DNA from: Hydra vulgaris | Taxonomy: Eukaryota; Cnidaria; Hydrozoa; Anthoathecata; Hydridae | Assembly (NCBI RefSeq): GCF_038396675.1 | Contig: NC_088921.1 | Location: forward strand, 25,253,501-25,317,500 | DNA: 64,000 nucleotides | Reading direction: 5' to 3' | Shown here: one piece after another, positions 49,937 through 62,739 of the stretch | Layout: each line of letters opens with the position of its first letter | How positions within the stretch are numbered: the stretch's first letter is position 1 | Translations under genes and position numbers: made by a program | The notes under the pieces: model-generated | What the model was told of the DNA's origin: nothing | Database searches by the model: none | The model's input: only the letters and a program-made list of their open reading frames with translations

Positions 49937-52025
49937 CTAATAATATTATTATTATTATTCAGTGATCAAATACAAATACAATAATCTATTTATAATTTGA
50001 TGAAGAGGTGCTACACCAGGCCCCCCTATGCTGACGAACATGGAGATACAGAAGCTACAGACAAAGCAGCAATTGTATCTATAAAGTTACTTTCTTATGT
50101 TGTTTTTGAAAGCGTTAATGGATTGAGCGTTCACTGCTTCTTGCAAAAGCGCATTCCATGGGGCGACAATTCTATTTGAAAAAAAGTTATATCGCTCCTC
50201 GCAGTTTTTTACCATCTGACGTTCTAGTTTAAGGTTATGGCCTCTTAGAATATACTTATCTTTACTTTTTGAAATTTTTTGCGGAGCGACAAAACTAACA
50301 AGCTCGAGTTTACGAGTGATTTTGAATTGCTCGATAAGATCTGCTCTTTTGCGTCGTTCTTCAAGAGTTGTTAAACCGAGCCGTTGGAGTCGATCTTCAT
50401 AGGTCATGTGTTTAATAGTCGATATTGTTTTTGTTGCTCAAAGTTGGACTTGCTCGAGATTGGCAATGTCTGATTTTAAATGCAGTGACCAGGCTTGTAC
50501 AGCAAACTCAAGATGGGGGCGAATGTAAGTGAGAAACAGAGTGCGCCATAAATAAAAACTGCGACTGCGAAATGTTTTTTTGAGTCGCCCTAGCACTCTA
50601 TTTGCTACTGATGCGGCTGACTCTATTTGCGGTCTAACGTTAAGGTCATTCGATACCATCACACCAAGGTCTCTTTCGACTGCAGTTTCTTCGAGAGGAC
50701 GACGGGTGCCGCTGACGTTTGACATTGAGTATTTGTACATTGACTTGTTACATCCGCGCCCAACATGCATTACTTTGCATTTCTCAACGTTGAAATGCAA
50801 GAGCCAAATATGTGACCATTTCACTGCTCTGTCAACGTCATCTTGGAGAGTGATTTTGTCCGACTCCTTTTTAATTATCCCTATTATTTTGCTGTCGTCG
50901 GCAAACAGTTTTATATGATGAGTAATACTGTCCGGCAGGTCGTTTACAAAGATTACGAATATGAATGGGCCTAAGTCCGAGCCTTGAGGCAGCCTACTAG
51001 TGACTGCTTTCCATTCAGAAAAAATGCCGTGTATAACCACTCGTTGACATCGATTGCTTAGCCAAGCTGCGATCCAGTCAAGAAGGGCGCCTTAAATACC
51101 GTACGCTCTCAGCTTATGAAGAAGGCGTTTATGTGGTACTTTGTCAAACGCCTTTGAAAAGTCTGTGTAAATTACGTCTACTGCGTGTCTGCAGAGAGTT
51201 GCTTCCTTCATGATATCCCGAGTTTCTAAAAGGTTTGATACACATCCCTTACGATGAACAAAGCCATGCTGATTTGGAGAAATTAGACCATTAGCAACGC
51301 AGTGTTCCATTGTTCTTTTTTGTAAAATACTTTCCATAATTTTGAAAGGTATGGAAGTGAGCAAGACTGGCCAGTAGTTGGATGCTTTAAGCGTACTCCT
51401 CTTCTTGAAAATAGGTGTTACATTCGATTTTTTCCATAATTCAGGAACTACACCAGTTGCAAACGAGCACTTATAGATAAGCAAAAGAGGCTTGGCAAAG
51501 GTAGCTGAACATTTACTAAGGACCCTTGGATGTAATCCATCGTAGCCGGTTGATTTTCTTTCATCAAAGTTGTTTAGGCATTTTTGTCGATAGAGAAACT
51601 TGCTGGATCGGTGACACAAACTGCTTCAGTACGACTTTCAAAGCCTGGCATTCAACCTTCGGGCTCTAAAACAAAGACTGATTGAATATAGTTATATAAC
51701 GATGCGCTTATATCGCCGGTATCGGTTGTGATGTTGCTATTGACTGTTTCAAGCGATGTAATGTTGTTACTGACGCTCTTCTTGCTTCTTACATATGCAT
51801 GTAAGCGTTTAGGGTGCTTACGGAATCCCTGACGAGTAGCTCTTCGTACTTTTGCCTACCAGCTTTGACCATTTTTTTAAACTTTTTTGCAGGCAGTGCG
51901 ATGCGATATTTTGAGAAATTTGTGCGTATCTCGACCTGCATTAATGTATTTGGCCCAAGAGGTGCGTTTAGCTTTGACTGCCTGAATAAGTTCTGGTGTT
52001 ACCCATTGCTCCTGTTTTTCTGTAA
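49937..52025 (-). pseudogene. CR1/jockey-like LINE reverse transcriptase, minus strand, 5' truncated
   Basis: On the minus strand translation starts mid-protein near 52025 ('EQWVTPELIQAVKAKRTSW'). It continues through 'KSVSNNITSLETVNSNITTD', the reverse transcriptase entry 'NFDERKSTGYDGLHPRVLSK', 'KKSNVTPIFKKRSTLKASNY', 'QHGFVHRKGCVSNLLE', 'IYTDFSKAFDKVPHKRLLHKL', 'LPQGSDLGPFIFVIFVNDL' and 'IKLFADDSKIIG' with an intact FADD. It ends with 'ERDLGVMVSNDLN', 'LTYIRPHLEFAVQAW', 'YEDRLQRLGLTTLEERRKRA' and 'NFFSNRIVAPWNAL'. Breaks occur near 51660, 51600, 51065 and 50430. The element ends in an (ATT)n tract at 49940-49963. It is GC-richer than its surroundings and looks younger than the relic at 24690. 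The endonuclease is missing, typical of 5' truncation. Confidence 0.85.
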
Positions 52026-52821
52026 TGATAAATAATAATTGTTTTTGTTATTTAGATTGTTAATGGGTACGTCAGAATAACTTTTAGGATGTATAATACT
52101 AATTGAAAAGATTTGTAACCTGAAAAACATATTTAAAAATTACCATGTATAGTGAAATAAATAATTTTTTTCTGAATGATTAGTGTGTTATTTGTCCCTA
52201 GCAACGGTCATAGTTGCTAGAAAATTGTCAATAAAACGTACCTTGAACTGTTTTTTTTTTGTTTTTTTTTGCATATTCAGTTTTGTCAGAAATATGCATT
52301 GCATCGCTATTTTTAAGTTTCAGATTTCGTCTAAAATTAAGTAACTAAATATTCAAGTTACTAAAATTAAACAACTATATATTGAATATTATATGATAAA
52401 ATCATATTTTATAATATTGTATATTATTTGTTTTATATTTGACGGATAACATTGAATGTTAATGTTTTAATTTGAGAATTACTGTATGTAGCATTTTTAG
52501 AATTGATTTTTTTTTTAAATATCAGCAATTTATTTCCTTTATAATTTAATATTTTTTATCGCATTGTTCAGGTCTGACTTTAAGATTTACTCAAAATAGG
52601 CCAGTCTAAACATATTAAAAGTACTCAAAATACATGTGCAATTTTTCTAGATCAAAATATCTTGCTATCTGATCATTTTACTTGAAATAATTAATATATT
52701 TTTTTCTTTTAATTTATTTTTTAATTAGTTTTTACTCACTATTATTTACTCATTAACAATTTTCCTTAGTTAAAAAATATTCTTTATAAACGTCAAATAG
52801 TGACACTTTTACATAAGTTAC
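52026..52821. other. AT-rich sequence, presumed intron flank of the split SLC26 relic
   Basis: No gene recognised. It follows the donor of the relic exon 1 on the minus strand. Confidence 0.35.
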
Positions 52822-53413
52822 CTGGTATTAAGGCAAACCTTTTAAAAATATTCCAGCCGTAGACAACTTCTCTCTGAAGCCATTAACGTGAAATATGTAG
52901 ACAATAGTTGTTGCCAAGAAACACGTAAGAACCATTCTAGATGCACTTAAAATCCTGATTAATTTTGCTACGAATATTCTAACTATATTTTGCTTTTCAT
53001 TATCAAACTTTCTGCTGGATAGCCAAACAAAAAACAATAAAAATGCTAAACAAGAAATGCTCATAAATAAGTCCCATTTATTGGTACGTTTAATGTTCAC
53101 GATGATAAGTTTTAAAATTTCAAACACATTTTGAGGAGCTTTTTAAATTCCAAATAAATTCGAAATAAATTCGAAAGTTGTGTTGCCATAATAGTAATAG
53201 CCGTCGCTGAAACAAACGCGCTAATGACTAGTTGAGGTACGTACTTGATCATATAACCTAATTTAAATATGCCCATCAGTACCAAAATAATACCAGATAA
53301 AAAATTTAGAAGGGATGCTCCTATAGTGCTATGAGTCGAGTTAAAACTTGATGTATATAACCCTAGAGTAACTGCTGTACCTACGCTGACATCTTTTGAT
53401 GTTCCAAAATGTT
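52822..53413 (-). pseudogene. SLC26/SulP transporter relic, 5'-truncated exon 1
   Basis: Homology to exon 1 of the intact gene starts abruptly at about residue 89 (GTSKDVSVGT region, near 53410) and runs to the exon end with a kept donor (CAG then GTAACT). Damage includes an 11 bp duplication of 'aaataaattcg' at about 53150-53175, which shifts the frame, and an AAA-to-TAA stop four bases before 'TACCAG' at the exon end. It lacks the first 88 residues. No exon 2 follows nearby. The nearest exon 2 on this strand is the relic at 23738. Confidence 0.85.
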
Positions 53414-53587
53414 TTATTCTGTTTGCCCGTGGGATTTTTTGTTATTTAAATTCTTTCAGAATTTAAATCACATCTTTTTTTTTTTTTCGTTTGGCATAAA
53501 AAGCCTGAGGGTCAAAAGAAGTATTATACTGTATTAAACAAGCAGGGGCCCCCCAAAATTGGCAAGAATACACTTTTAATGGACAAA
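53414..53587. other. Breakpoint region next to the SLC26 exon 1 relic
   Basis: Homology to the intact SLC26 gene stops here within a few bases, which suggests insertion or deletion. 'gcaggggccccccaaaattg' near 53542 could be an hAT-type end, without a matching partner found. Confidence 0.3.
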
Positions 53588-53660
53588 ATTAATAACTAAC
53601 TAAATATTGGGTTTTTATTTACTAAATAAATAAAAACCCAATATTTAGTTAGTTATTAAT
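53588..53660. repeat. Perfect palindrome, 34 bp arms, 5 nt loop
   Basis: 53588-53621 is the exact inverse of 53627-53660. Confidence 0.95.
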
Positions 53661-53669
53661 GCTTAAGGC

Positions 53670-54080
53670 TAAAGGCATGAGTATTAATACAAGGTCTGCG
53701 CTTCTTACAAAAGTGACATTTTTTATATTTAGTTGCTATGGAGACCTAATTTTGCTCAGCAAAATAACCTACAAAACCTTTTGATAGTTGCAGATGTTTT
53801 ATGTGTGTAATATACTCTATAATTAGTTTGTGCATTAATATGTAGTTTTCTCTTCTTTTGAGGGGATGTTTATCATTTGGTTGCTATGGATACCAAGTTT
53901 TATGGATACCTAATTTGCATAGCAACGACCTGTTTTGATAGTTGCAGATTTTTTACGAGTGCTATATTCATTAAATTTGGCATGAGTATCAATACGAGGT
54001 CGCACTTTATATAAAAGGTAAAATTGTTTTTATTTAGTTGCTATAGATACCTATATTGCTTAACAACCAGGTACTTTCCT
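53670..54080 (+). repeat. Diverged tandem repeat with 'gttgctatgga' motifs
   Basis: Blocks 'ggcatgagtat(t/c)aatac' (53674, 53978), 'gttgctat(g/a)ga(g/t)acc' (53741, 53880, 54032) and 'gatagttgcaga' (53782, 53937) recur in the same order, giving two to three degenerate copies of about 140-170 bp. The first 'gttgctatggagac' fits the RFX X-box consensus, but the repeat context makes function doubtful. Confidence 0.6.
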
Positions 54081-54581
54081 TAGTTACATACTGATAACTG
54101 AATTTTTGAATAAATTTTTACCGGGTTTTCAACCTGTTAAATATTAGATATTTATGTAATAATTTTAGGTAAAGATTTAGGTCATTAATAACAAAAACAA
54201 AAAATAGTGCAATAAAACATTTACAATCTGAAATACATCAACGGTTTAAAAAACATACATGCAAGCATAAAATAAGAAATCATATGATGAGTACAATCTG
54301 ATAATTAATCTAATGAGCACAAAAATCGGCATAAAACATCATAGTTTGTTTTTTTCGAAGGACTGAATCTGCGAGAGTAGTTTTCACGGAAACGTTTGAA
54401 TTTCTTGTTTCGTCTTTCCTGTTTCTCTTAAGAGAGCATGACATTAGGCAAGACCACTCTTCTCACAACCTCATGTTTGTGTAGTAATATCTTGTCCAAA
54501 CTTTGTGGCATGTAATACCATGGGTAGCTTTGTTCAAACAAATGAGCCAACTAAAAAAGGCAATTAATCATGTAATTACAA

Positions 54582-55700
54582 CAGGCGCGGATTAAGGCTA
54601 CCTGCGGCCAGAGGAAAAAGTATTTTGGGGGCCATTTTGACTGTAGAAAAAGTGTAGCATCAAATATTGCAGTCATGTATTTAAAAATTAAAGTGATATT
54701 TTTTGTATTTTTGTCTGGCATATTGTTCAACAATTCATCAATTGAGAGTTGTCTGGTCACCTCACTTTCAGTGCACATCAAAGAAAGCATGTTGAGCAGC
54801 TCTTGATCAATTCTATTAGAGCATTTATTTTTTATACACTTCAATTGCAAGAATCTTTTTCTTTTGTACAATTTGCCACCATTAGGCTGAGGTAAATTCA
54901 AATAGCTTCGGCGACACTTGGAGAATTTTCTACCAACCATCATTGAGCAAAATGGGTACATCAATAATTCCTTGCTTGTTTTTGTGTTATCAGAGTTCAT
55001 TTGTGTGATTGTGTAAGACCGAAACTGAACAGTTTCTTCTCCCAAGCTGACTTTAATATTATTTGAGTAATGTGCTGCTAAAGTCACAATATTAAATCAG
55101 TTTCATACGAAAAATGATGTAAAATCTTAATATTTTATCACTTCCATACGATTCAATGTTTGCAATCTGTTCATGAACCTAAATCTGCTGGTCAAATCTA
55201 AACATGCGGCAGATCTGTGAGCCAATGCTGCTTTTAATTGATTGGTAATAACAATTAGCACATTAACTCAATATTCATATTTTGTAAGCAGGAGAAATTC
55301 TTCAGAAAGAACTTTATCGATTTGTTGCGTTCTTTGAATCTTTGCAGTATCGCGTACCAAAAGACACTAAAAGTACCAGTTTTCAATTCACCAAGACGTT
55401 TTGCTAGTCCAAGCGCAAAGCAAGGTGTGTAAAAAAAGCCACGGAAGCGAATTTCAACTCTCAACTGAGTCAACTCACAGCCGTTATGTTGTTTTGTAAC
55501 TGTTTTTGTGTATTAAAAGAAACATATTATAAATTGTTCCCACTTTCTTGTTCTTTCTTTCTAATGGCATATGATTCTAATTTCTTCAAGTAAAAAATAT
55601 GGGCTTTTTAATAAAGTGTGTTAACTAACTTCAAAAAGTGTATTAAAAAAATCTGGCTAGAGGCAAATGCCTCAATTGACTCAGTTATAATCCGTCCCTG
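54582..55700 (-). mobile_element. hAT element relic, about 1.1 kb, with CAGG ends
   Basis: The left end CAGGCGCGGATTAAGGC and the inverse of the right end CAGGGACGGATTATAAC are matching hAT-type termini. On the minus strand, 55473-55255 reads 'LGLAKRLGELKTGTFSVFWYAILQRF', and the 55087-54551 part includes 'KRFLQLKCIKNKCSNRID' and 'LSLMCTESEVTRQLSIDELL', the C-terminal dimerisation region of hAT proteins. Most of the transposase (DNA-binding and catalytic core) has been deleted. The 8 bp target duplication is not recognisable. Confidence 0.7.
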
Positions 55701-55834
55701 GTAAAAATGCGTGTTTACAGTTTACAACTTGTATTTTCAAATATTAATAAAAAGCTAAGATTCGCAAAAATGTATCAAAAAACATGGACTTTTTGATGTT
55801 TTCATTATAAAATATGTTTTCAATATAAAATCAC
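55701..55834. other. Short AT-rich spacer
   Basis: No feature recognised. Confidence 0.3.
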
Positions 55835-56643
55835 ATAATGTAGAGCGTATTTGTACATCCAAAAAGCAAAGATGCCTATGAACTGACTGCTTCTTCTGTT
55901 AAAGCTATGTACTCTCTTCTGTTCTGTGTGTCTGCATATGGAAGATACCTTCCACCATTTTTTATTTTTAAGGGAGAAGGCTATCTGTTTTCTAAATGGA
56001 TAGAAAATAGGCCGCCAGGATGTGCTTTGGGATGGGATGGATGCAAGACTATTTGGCATGGATGGATGCAAGACTATTTGGTAAGTATGGTAGTTTACTT
56101 GATTTTTGTACTGCTATTTTACTTGAATTTTATAATTTTCATTTTTTTCTTGAAACTTTTTTTTTCTTTGCCTTTTTTTAATAATGTATTTACACTGAAT
56201 AGCCTTTGTTATTCTTGAAGACGGTACAAATGGTTCAATAGAAGTAAATACATTCTTTGTTTAGGTTTGTCGAGCACTTTATACCGTTTGTTGACCAAGA
56301 TTAAAAACCAATAGTCTTGTTTTATGATGGTCATGGCAGTCATTTAACATATGGAACCATAAAAGCGGCCATGGACAACCATGTTCAAATTGTTTTTCTC
56401 CCGCAAAATTGCTCACATGCATTACAGCCGTTGGATGTGGATGTCTTTGGACCAGTAAAGAAGGAATGGAGAAAAAGTTTAAAGCGGTTTGCAAGAGAAA
56501 CCCAACACGAAAATATTGATAAGACAGCAGCAATAATAGAACAACAAAAACAAAAGAGGAAGAGAGTACAAGCAAAATGTGGAGAACTCCTTACAAATGA
56601 GAAATGTAAAGCTGAACTCAGCGTTTGTAGAGAAAATTGCTAA
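55835..56643 (+). pseudogene. pogo/Tigger-like DDE_1 transposase relic
   Basis: The first piece (about 55843-56083) reads 'VFVHPKSKDAYELTASSVKA', 'FCVSAYGRYLPPFFIFKG' and 'GWMQDYL'. It holds a 26 bp tandem duplication ('ggatggatgcaagactattt' twice) that disturbs the frame. After about 180 bp, possibly an intron starting GTAAGT at 56084, a second piece reads 'FVEHFIPFVDQD', a stop, 'KPIVLFYDGHGSHLTYGTIK' with the second catalytic Asp, and 'QNCSHALQPLDVDVFGPVKK' with the Asp of the third catalytic position. These are diagnostic blocks of pogo-like DDE_1 endonucleases. The N-terminal CENP-B-type DNA-binding region is not found. Confidence 0.75.
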
Positions 56644-56863
56644 GCTTACGTGAATAAAAATTTGAGCGAGTTAGCTGAGCTTTTTATTTGCCTAAAGCTG
56701 AACAATTACTCCAAAAACGCTGAGTAAAAGCAATTGCTTTTTTTTAATCACCCAGCCTAATGATATAGAAGACGTTGGAACAACGTTGTTCCAAAGTAAC
56801 TTTTCTAACTGGGACTATTGTAAAAATGATATACGGAAAATAAATAGCATGTTGTTGTTTGCC

Positions 56864-56901
<38 letters not shown>

Positions 56902-58087
56902 GCTGTTGTTGTTGACAAGATCTTCAGCTTTTATAAGTATTTTATAAGTTATATACAAATAGCTAAATAAAAAATATATATGAATAGCTAAAAAAAAGTT
57001 TCCTTTGAAATTCAAGTGTAAATAAAATTGATATCAATAAAAATCTGTATCAATAAAAATCCATTTTAAATTCTTTTTCCTGCTCTTTTTAGGTTGTCTT
57101 CTTGCAGCAAACACAATGTATTAAGTTGTTTTTTTCTTCATTAAATAAAACACAACTCTAACAACTCTATTAAACAACTCAAGAAATATTTATTACAAAA
57201 TATTAGACTAATAAAAATGGGGACGATACCATGGAATATTCTTGAAATGGAATCACAAATTAGTATTTTTATAACTTAATATGTGGGTATAATTCAGTTA
57301 GATCATGTGTTTTATGGCCCATATGATAGCCACATTTTTTTCCCCCACGTATTTTACTAAATATTGTACAACATTAGGTGGGATAATTATTTGAACCGCA
57401 TTGTGTTCCGCATTTGCCATACCGATCATCAAACTATAAATCGATCATAAACTAGGTTTGAACTTCACACTTTTTATTCAACTTTTAAAAACTATGGTCA
57501 CGTGTGGCAACATGTACCTTTCTTGTCATGAATATACCACTTTATTTATTTAGGAGTAGTAAATGTTAGGCAGATTCAGCTTTAAAAAAAATCTACTCAT
57601 TTTTTTTGATATTTCTTTGAGCAAAGTTTAATTTACTTATTTTTAATTTTACAATATTTAATTACTTGTTGTAAGATAATCTTAAGATAAGTTTTCTTAC
57701 ACAAATAACACCTAAGACAATGCATGAGTAGTTTTTAGAAGTTAGAAATGACTGGCATTACATAAATAATTACATTTGCTTGTGAAAAGTTTAACTTACT
57801 TGAGTGAAGTTTTTACGATAAGTAGCATCTTGTTAAAATACTGTTCTCTACATTTATATTCACTTGTAAACTGTTCAATGATACAATCATAAAACTGTAT
57901 AAATATATATGTGAATTAATACATATACAATATCTGAATATCTATAAGTTTAAAAAAGTTTTTTATTCAATTACCACTTTACAAAATAATATGCTGGATA
58001 AGGTGTTTAATTAAGTTTCGCAGACTCAGCCTTTATTTAATTATCAAATATAAACATCACACAAAAGTCTTAAAACATTTTTAAAAA
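56644..58087. other. AT-rich intergenic sequence with a (TTG)n run
   Basis: A (TTG)n microsatellite lies at 56864-56914. No gene recognised up to the stop codon of the SLC26 gene. Confidence 0.5.
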
Positions 58088-60290
58088 TTATTGGTCTCTA
58101 AAATGCACGACTGCAACATTTTCCAAGACATTCACAGTACTCAATTCATTCTCGCTCATTTTATTTAAAACTGTCATTTCTAGTTCTAAATCATCATCCT
58201 CCGTTAATCCAATTTTGAGATCATTATTTTCAACCAAATCTAAAGTTTTTCCTAAAGAATTATTTACTATTGTCAAATCTTCTCCATTGGTTATTAAACC
58301 AGCCTTTACAAACTTTCTTCGAACAGAAATGCGAGAAAAGTTTATAAAACAAAGAACAATTTTCTTTTTTAAAAACTCGTTTTTTAAAAATTCAAAGTTT
58401 TTAAGTATTGTAAAATCAACTCGAACCATGGCAGACATATCTAAAAACACAGTTTCAATCCAAGTACAGCTATTGACTTCAGAATAAATTGTTTTATTTA
58501 CTGCTTCGACACCAGGATAGGTCAAGTTTTCTAACAAAAGTAGTTTGATATACTTTTCCGCTTCATTCTTTTTTAGTAAATATTTCGGACGCGCCTCGCG
58601 GGAAAGAAGTACTAAAATTGCGATACCTGTTCCTACAATGACGCCATACTCTAGTTTGTAAAAACTTGTGCAAAACGCAGCACAAAACGGCAGCAAATCC
58701 CATTTGTGCAAACTCCAAATATGTTTTAGTATACTCAATTCAATCATCGTAACAACTGCCATCACCATCATAGCTCCTAAAGCTGCTAATGGAATATAAT
58801 ATAAAGCTGGAGTCATGAACTCAAGAGCTATTAACGCAACCAGTCCTGAAACTGCACCTGTTTGAAAAAAATATACTAAGTATATAAATATCAATATTTT
58901 AATAGTTTTGTGGTTGATGATATTTTATTGAATAACATTAAGAAACATACCTGCTAAGGGAGTTTGAGCACCACTCATGGCGTTCAGGGCAGAACGCGAA
59001 AAGGCCCCACCTACAATCCAACCTCCGTAAAAAGAAGCAATTATGTTGCACATTCCGATTGCAATTAACTCTTGCTGCGCTTTTACTGTATAGTTGAACT
59101 TTTTAGCAAATGCTTTTGTTATAGACATTTGTTCAATAAACATCACTATGGGTAATATAATAAGAGAAGCACCAAAGCCTTCTATTAGTTGACCAGTTGT
59201 TTTGACGGTAACATTTCCATTTTTGTATGGTTGAAATGGACTCTGTAAGAAAAATACTTTTTTGATGAAAGATTTTTTTAGTTATTTCACAATATTTTAA
59301 AACGTTTTTATATTATAATACGTTTAGGAAAGTTTTTTTTTTACTTTTTTTAGTTATTTAAAACGTTTTATATTACAATACGTTTTACAATTCCATAATA
59401 TTTTAAAATAACTAAACCATGATTTAAAATATAAGCTTAATTGTAATTACCTGGTATTTGGGTAAACCTTTTGGAATTGTTCCAGCCGTTGTAAATTTTT
59501 CTTTTAATCCATATATATGGAATATGTAAACAGCAGTTGTTGCAAAGAAGCACACTAAAGCCATTCGAGAAGCGCTTAAAAACAAAATCAGTTTTGCTAC
59601 AAACGTTTTGATCTTACTTTTTTCTTTATTACCAAACTTTCTAGTAGAAAGCCAGACAAAAAAAAATAAAAACACTATGCAACAAACGCCCATTATTATG
59701 TCCCATTTATTAGTTCCACTTATGTTTACAACGATGAATTTTAGAATTTCAAACACATTTCGAGGCGCTTTTTTAATTCCAAATAAATTCGAAAGTTGTG
59801 TTACCATAATAGTAATAGCCGTCGCTGAAACAAACGCGCTGATGACTAGTTGAGGTACATACTTGATCATATAACCTAGTTTAAAAATGCCCATCAGTAC
59901 CAAAATAGCTCCAGTTAAGAAACTTAGAAGAGATGCTCCTATAGTGCTATGAGTTGAATTAAAACTTGATGTATATAACCCTAGAGTCACCGTTGTACCT
60001 ACACTGACATCTTTTGATGTGCCAAATATTGCATAAATCAATCCAGGGGTTAAAGATGCGTATAATCCATATTGTCCAGGAAGTTTTCCAAGATTTGCAT
60101 ATGCAATACTTTGAGGAATAACGACAAATCCACACGTTAATCCGGCAATAACATCTCCGCGCAATTTGGTAAAGTTATATTGAGGAAGCCAAACCATTAT
60201 TGGAAAAAATCTGTGTAGTAAGTTTATAAGATCGCTTTTCTTCATGTTAAAGAAAACCATTTTTATAGTGCTAAACACATATATTATCAC
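58088..60290 (-). CDS. SLC26/SulP anion transporter, SLC26A11-like, three exons
   Basis: Exons 60290-59451, 59242-58951 and 58857-58088 join in phase through GT-AG introns of 208 and 93 bp to give 633 residues, close to the usual length for SLC26A11-type sulfate/anion transporters. The SulP signature 'VIPQSIAYANLGKLPGQYGLY' is at about residues 57-77, followed by 'GLIYAIFGTSKDVSVGTTVT'. About a dozen hydrophobic segments follow, with 'GGAFSRSALNAMSGAQTPLAG' in exon 2. Exon 3 has 'TVFLDMSAMVRVDFTILKNF', typical of the cytoplasmic C-terminal STAS domain. The start could be Met1 or Met at residue 11 or 16; the latter two give a more usual short N terminus. It likely exchanges sulfate or other anions at a membrane; substrate is not determinable. 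No frameshift or stop was found, unlike the relic copy. Confidence 0.88.
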
Positions 60291-61147
<857 letters not shown>

Positions 61148-62027
61148 GATGTATATATGGTACAGCAAAACACAAGACTCACTGGCACTGGATCTAAAAA
61201 ATTTTAATAGATCTATAATATTTTTACCTTGTTTCCAACTTATTATTGCTCCCATGCGGCATAAAAGGAAGAGGAGCAAAAAAAAAATGCTTCGAAGTTG
61301 GAATAAATGGGTGCAGTATTCATTTTTCGTCCAACGCCCGCGCTTTGCCAATTAATAAACTTGGCTTCATCGTAAGCTTCTTGCTGCTCAAAGGAGAATT
61401 TACTTATGTGTTAAATAAAAAGTCTTTTTATTTGTAAAACTTCTGTGCATCATAACTTTTAACTAAGATAGTGCTATAGAAGTAAAGAAAAGCTAAATAG
61501 GGATATGTCATTGCTCATAAGATAAGTTTTCCAGTATCACATTTTATTTTGATAGTCTCATGGTCACCATAATTGAGCTCCTCAATGTCATCTATTATAT
61601 CATTTAGATGTGACATAAGAGCATGACAGCGTTATGTTGTAACTCCACCTGGTTTCGCATAAGCTTTTACATTATTTTTGCATATGGTTCTTCAAATCAT
61701 CTGATCTATGAGTTGAGGCTGAAAAGTAGGTGTAAATAATACTGTGCCAAAGAAAGTTACCAACTTTGTACCCCTTTACCTACTCTATGCACACCCTAGA
61801 ATTCATCTTTTTCCAATTAAAAAAATCCTTTCCTGATTCTAAAAGTGCTACTATTATCCTAAAAAATTCTTGACTGTTGTCATCTAAGTGCGGGCTTTTA
61901 TCGACGTGTAGTTTTCTATTTTGATGTGAGCTATTTTTTATCTTACTTATTTATTAAATCTTACAGTTTACCATTGACTATTAATCTTGACAATAGAATA
62001 CATTGGTTGATATTAATTGCCATTTTA
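61148..62027. other. Intergenic sequence with no recognised gene
   Basis: Slightly less AT-rich than its surroundings. Translations on both strands gave no recognisable family. Confidence 0.35.
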
Positions 62028-62288
62028 CGGGGCGTTGCATCCATTTAAAATAAACATGGCATCCATTTAAAACAACCATGACATTCATTTAAAACATCGT
62101 GACAATCAATTAAAACAATCGTGATTATCAATTAAAATATTTAACGCATGCGCAATTTCAACATTATATATTATTCACAAAAAAAAGTTTTTATTTATAT
62201 ATTTATTTATTTAAAATTATTTTTTAATAAAGCTATATTAATTTACTTTAATTTCATGAAATTTATTTTAAATGGATGCAAAACCCGG
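62028..62288. mobile_element. MITE copy C ('gcatccattta' family)
   Basis: About 261 bp, inverted ends around 'gttgcatccatttaaaa' and 'ttttaaatggatgcaaaac'. It shares the internal 'acgcatgcgcaat' block and the right-hand flank 'tacatattttttatacacat' with copy B at 26191. Confidence 0.75.
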
Positions 62289-62335
62289 TACATATTTTTT
62301 ATACACATACTGTACACGGTCGTTATTATACGCAA

Positions 62336-62387
62336 GCATAGCTTTTATACGCAAGCGCAATATTGCGCTTGCGTATAAAAGCTATGC
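62336..62387. repeat. Perfect 52 bp palindrome without a loop
   Basis: 26 bp arms meet at 62361/62362 in the centre 'gcgcaatattgcgc'. Unlike the AT-rich surroundings, the arms contain several CpG and GCGC steps. Confidence 0.95.
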
Positions 62388-62739
62388 CGTATAGTTAAGC
62401 TATTACCCCAATTTGTGATGTCAGGCAATGCAACGACATTGCAAATGGCGGAAGCGTTTATTTAACGGTGAAAGGAAAAAAAGAGAAGAGAAAAGGCGAA
62501 GGAAGTTTTTTTGATGAATAAAAAAGATTAGTTAAAAATAATGTAAAATAAGAAAATTATTGAAAGGTATATGCGAATTGAGAGATTAAAGAAAAATAAA
62601 ACACGAAAATGGATAAAAGAAGAAACAGATTTAATAAAACAAAACAAAAAAACCAATTAAAAGCAAAGTACTAATTTTTAAAAAAAAGTTCGAGATAGTA
62701 ATAGAAAGAACTAATTAAACGTAAAAATAAATCGCTACC
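62388..62739. other. A-rich sequence with no recognised gene
   Basis: Lys-rich short frames only; none has family similarity. Confidence 0.35.

Noticed and set aside
56279-56575. Minus-strand frame with hydrophobic start
   Set aside because: Reverse of the pogo-like transposase piece.
56815-57015. Poly-Asn protein
   Set aside because: Translation of a (TTG)n microsatellite on the reverse strand.
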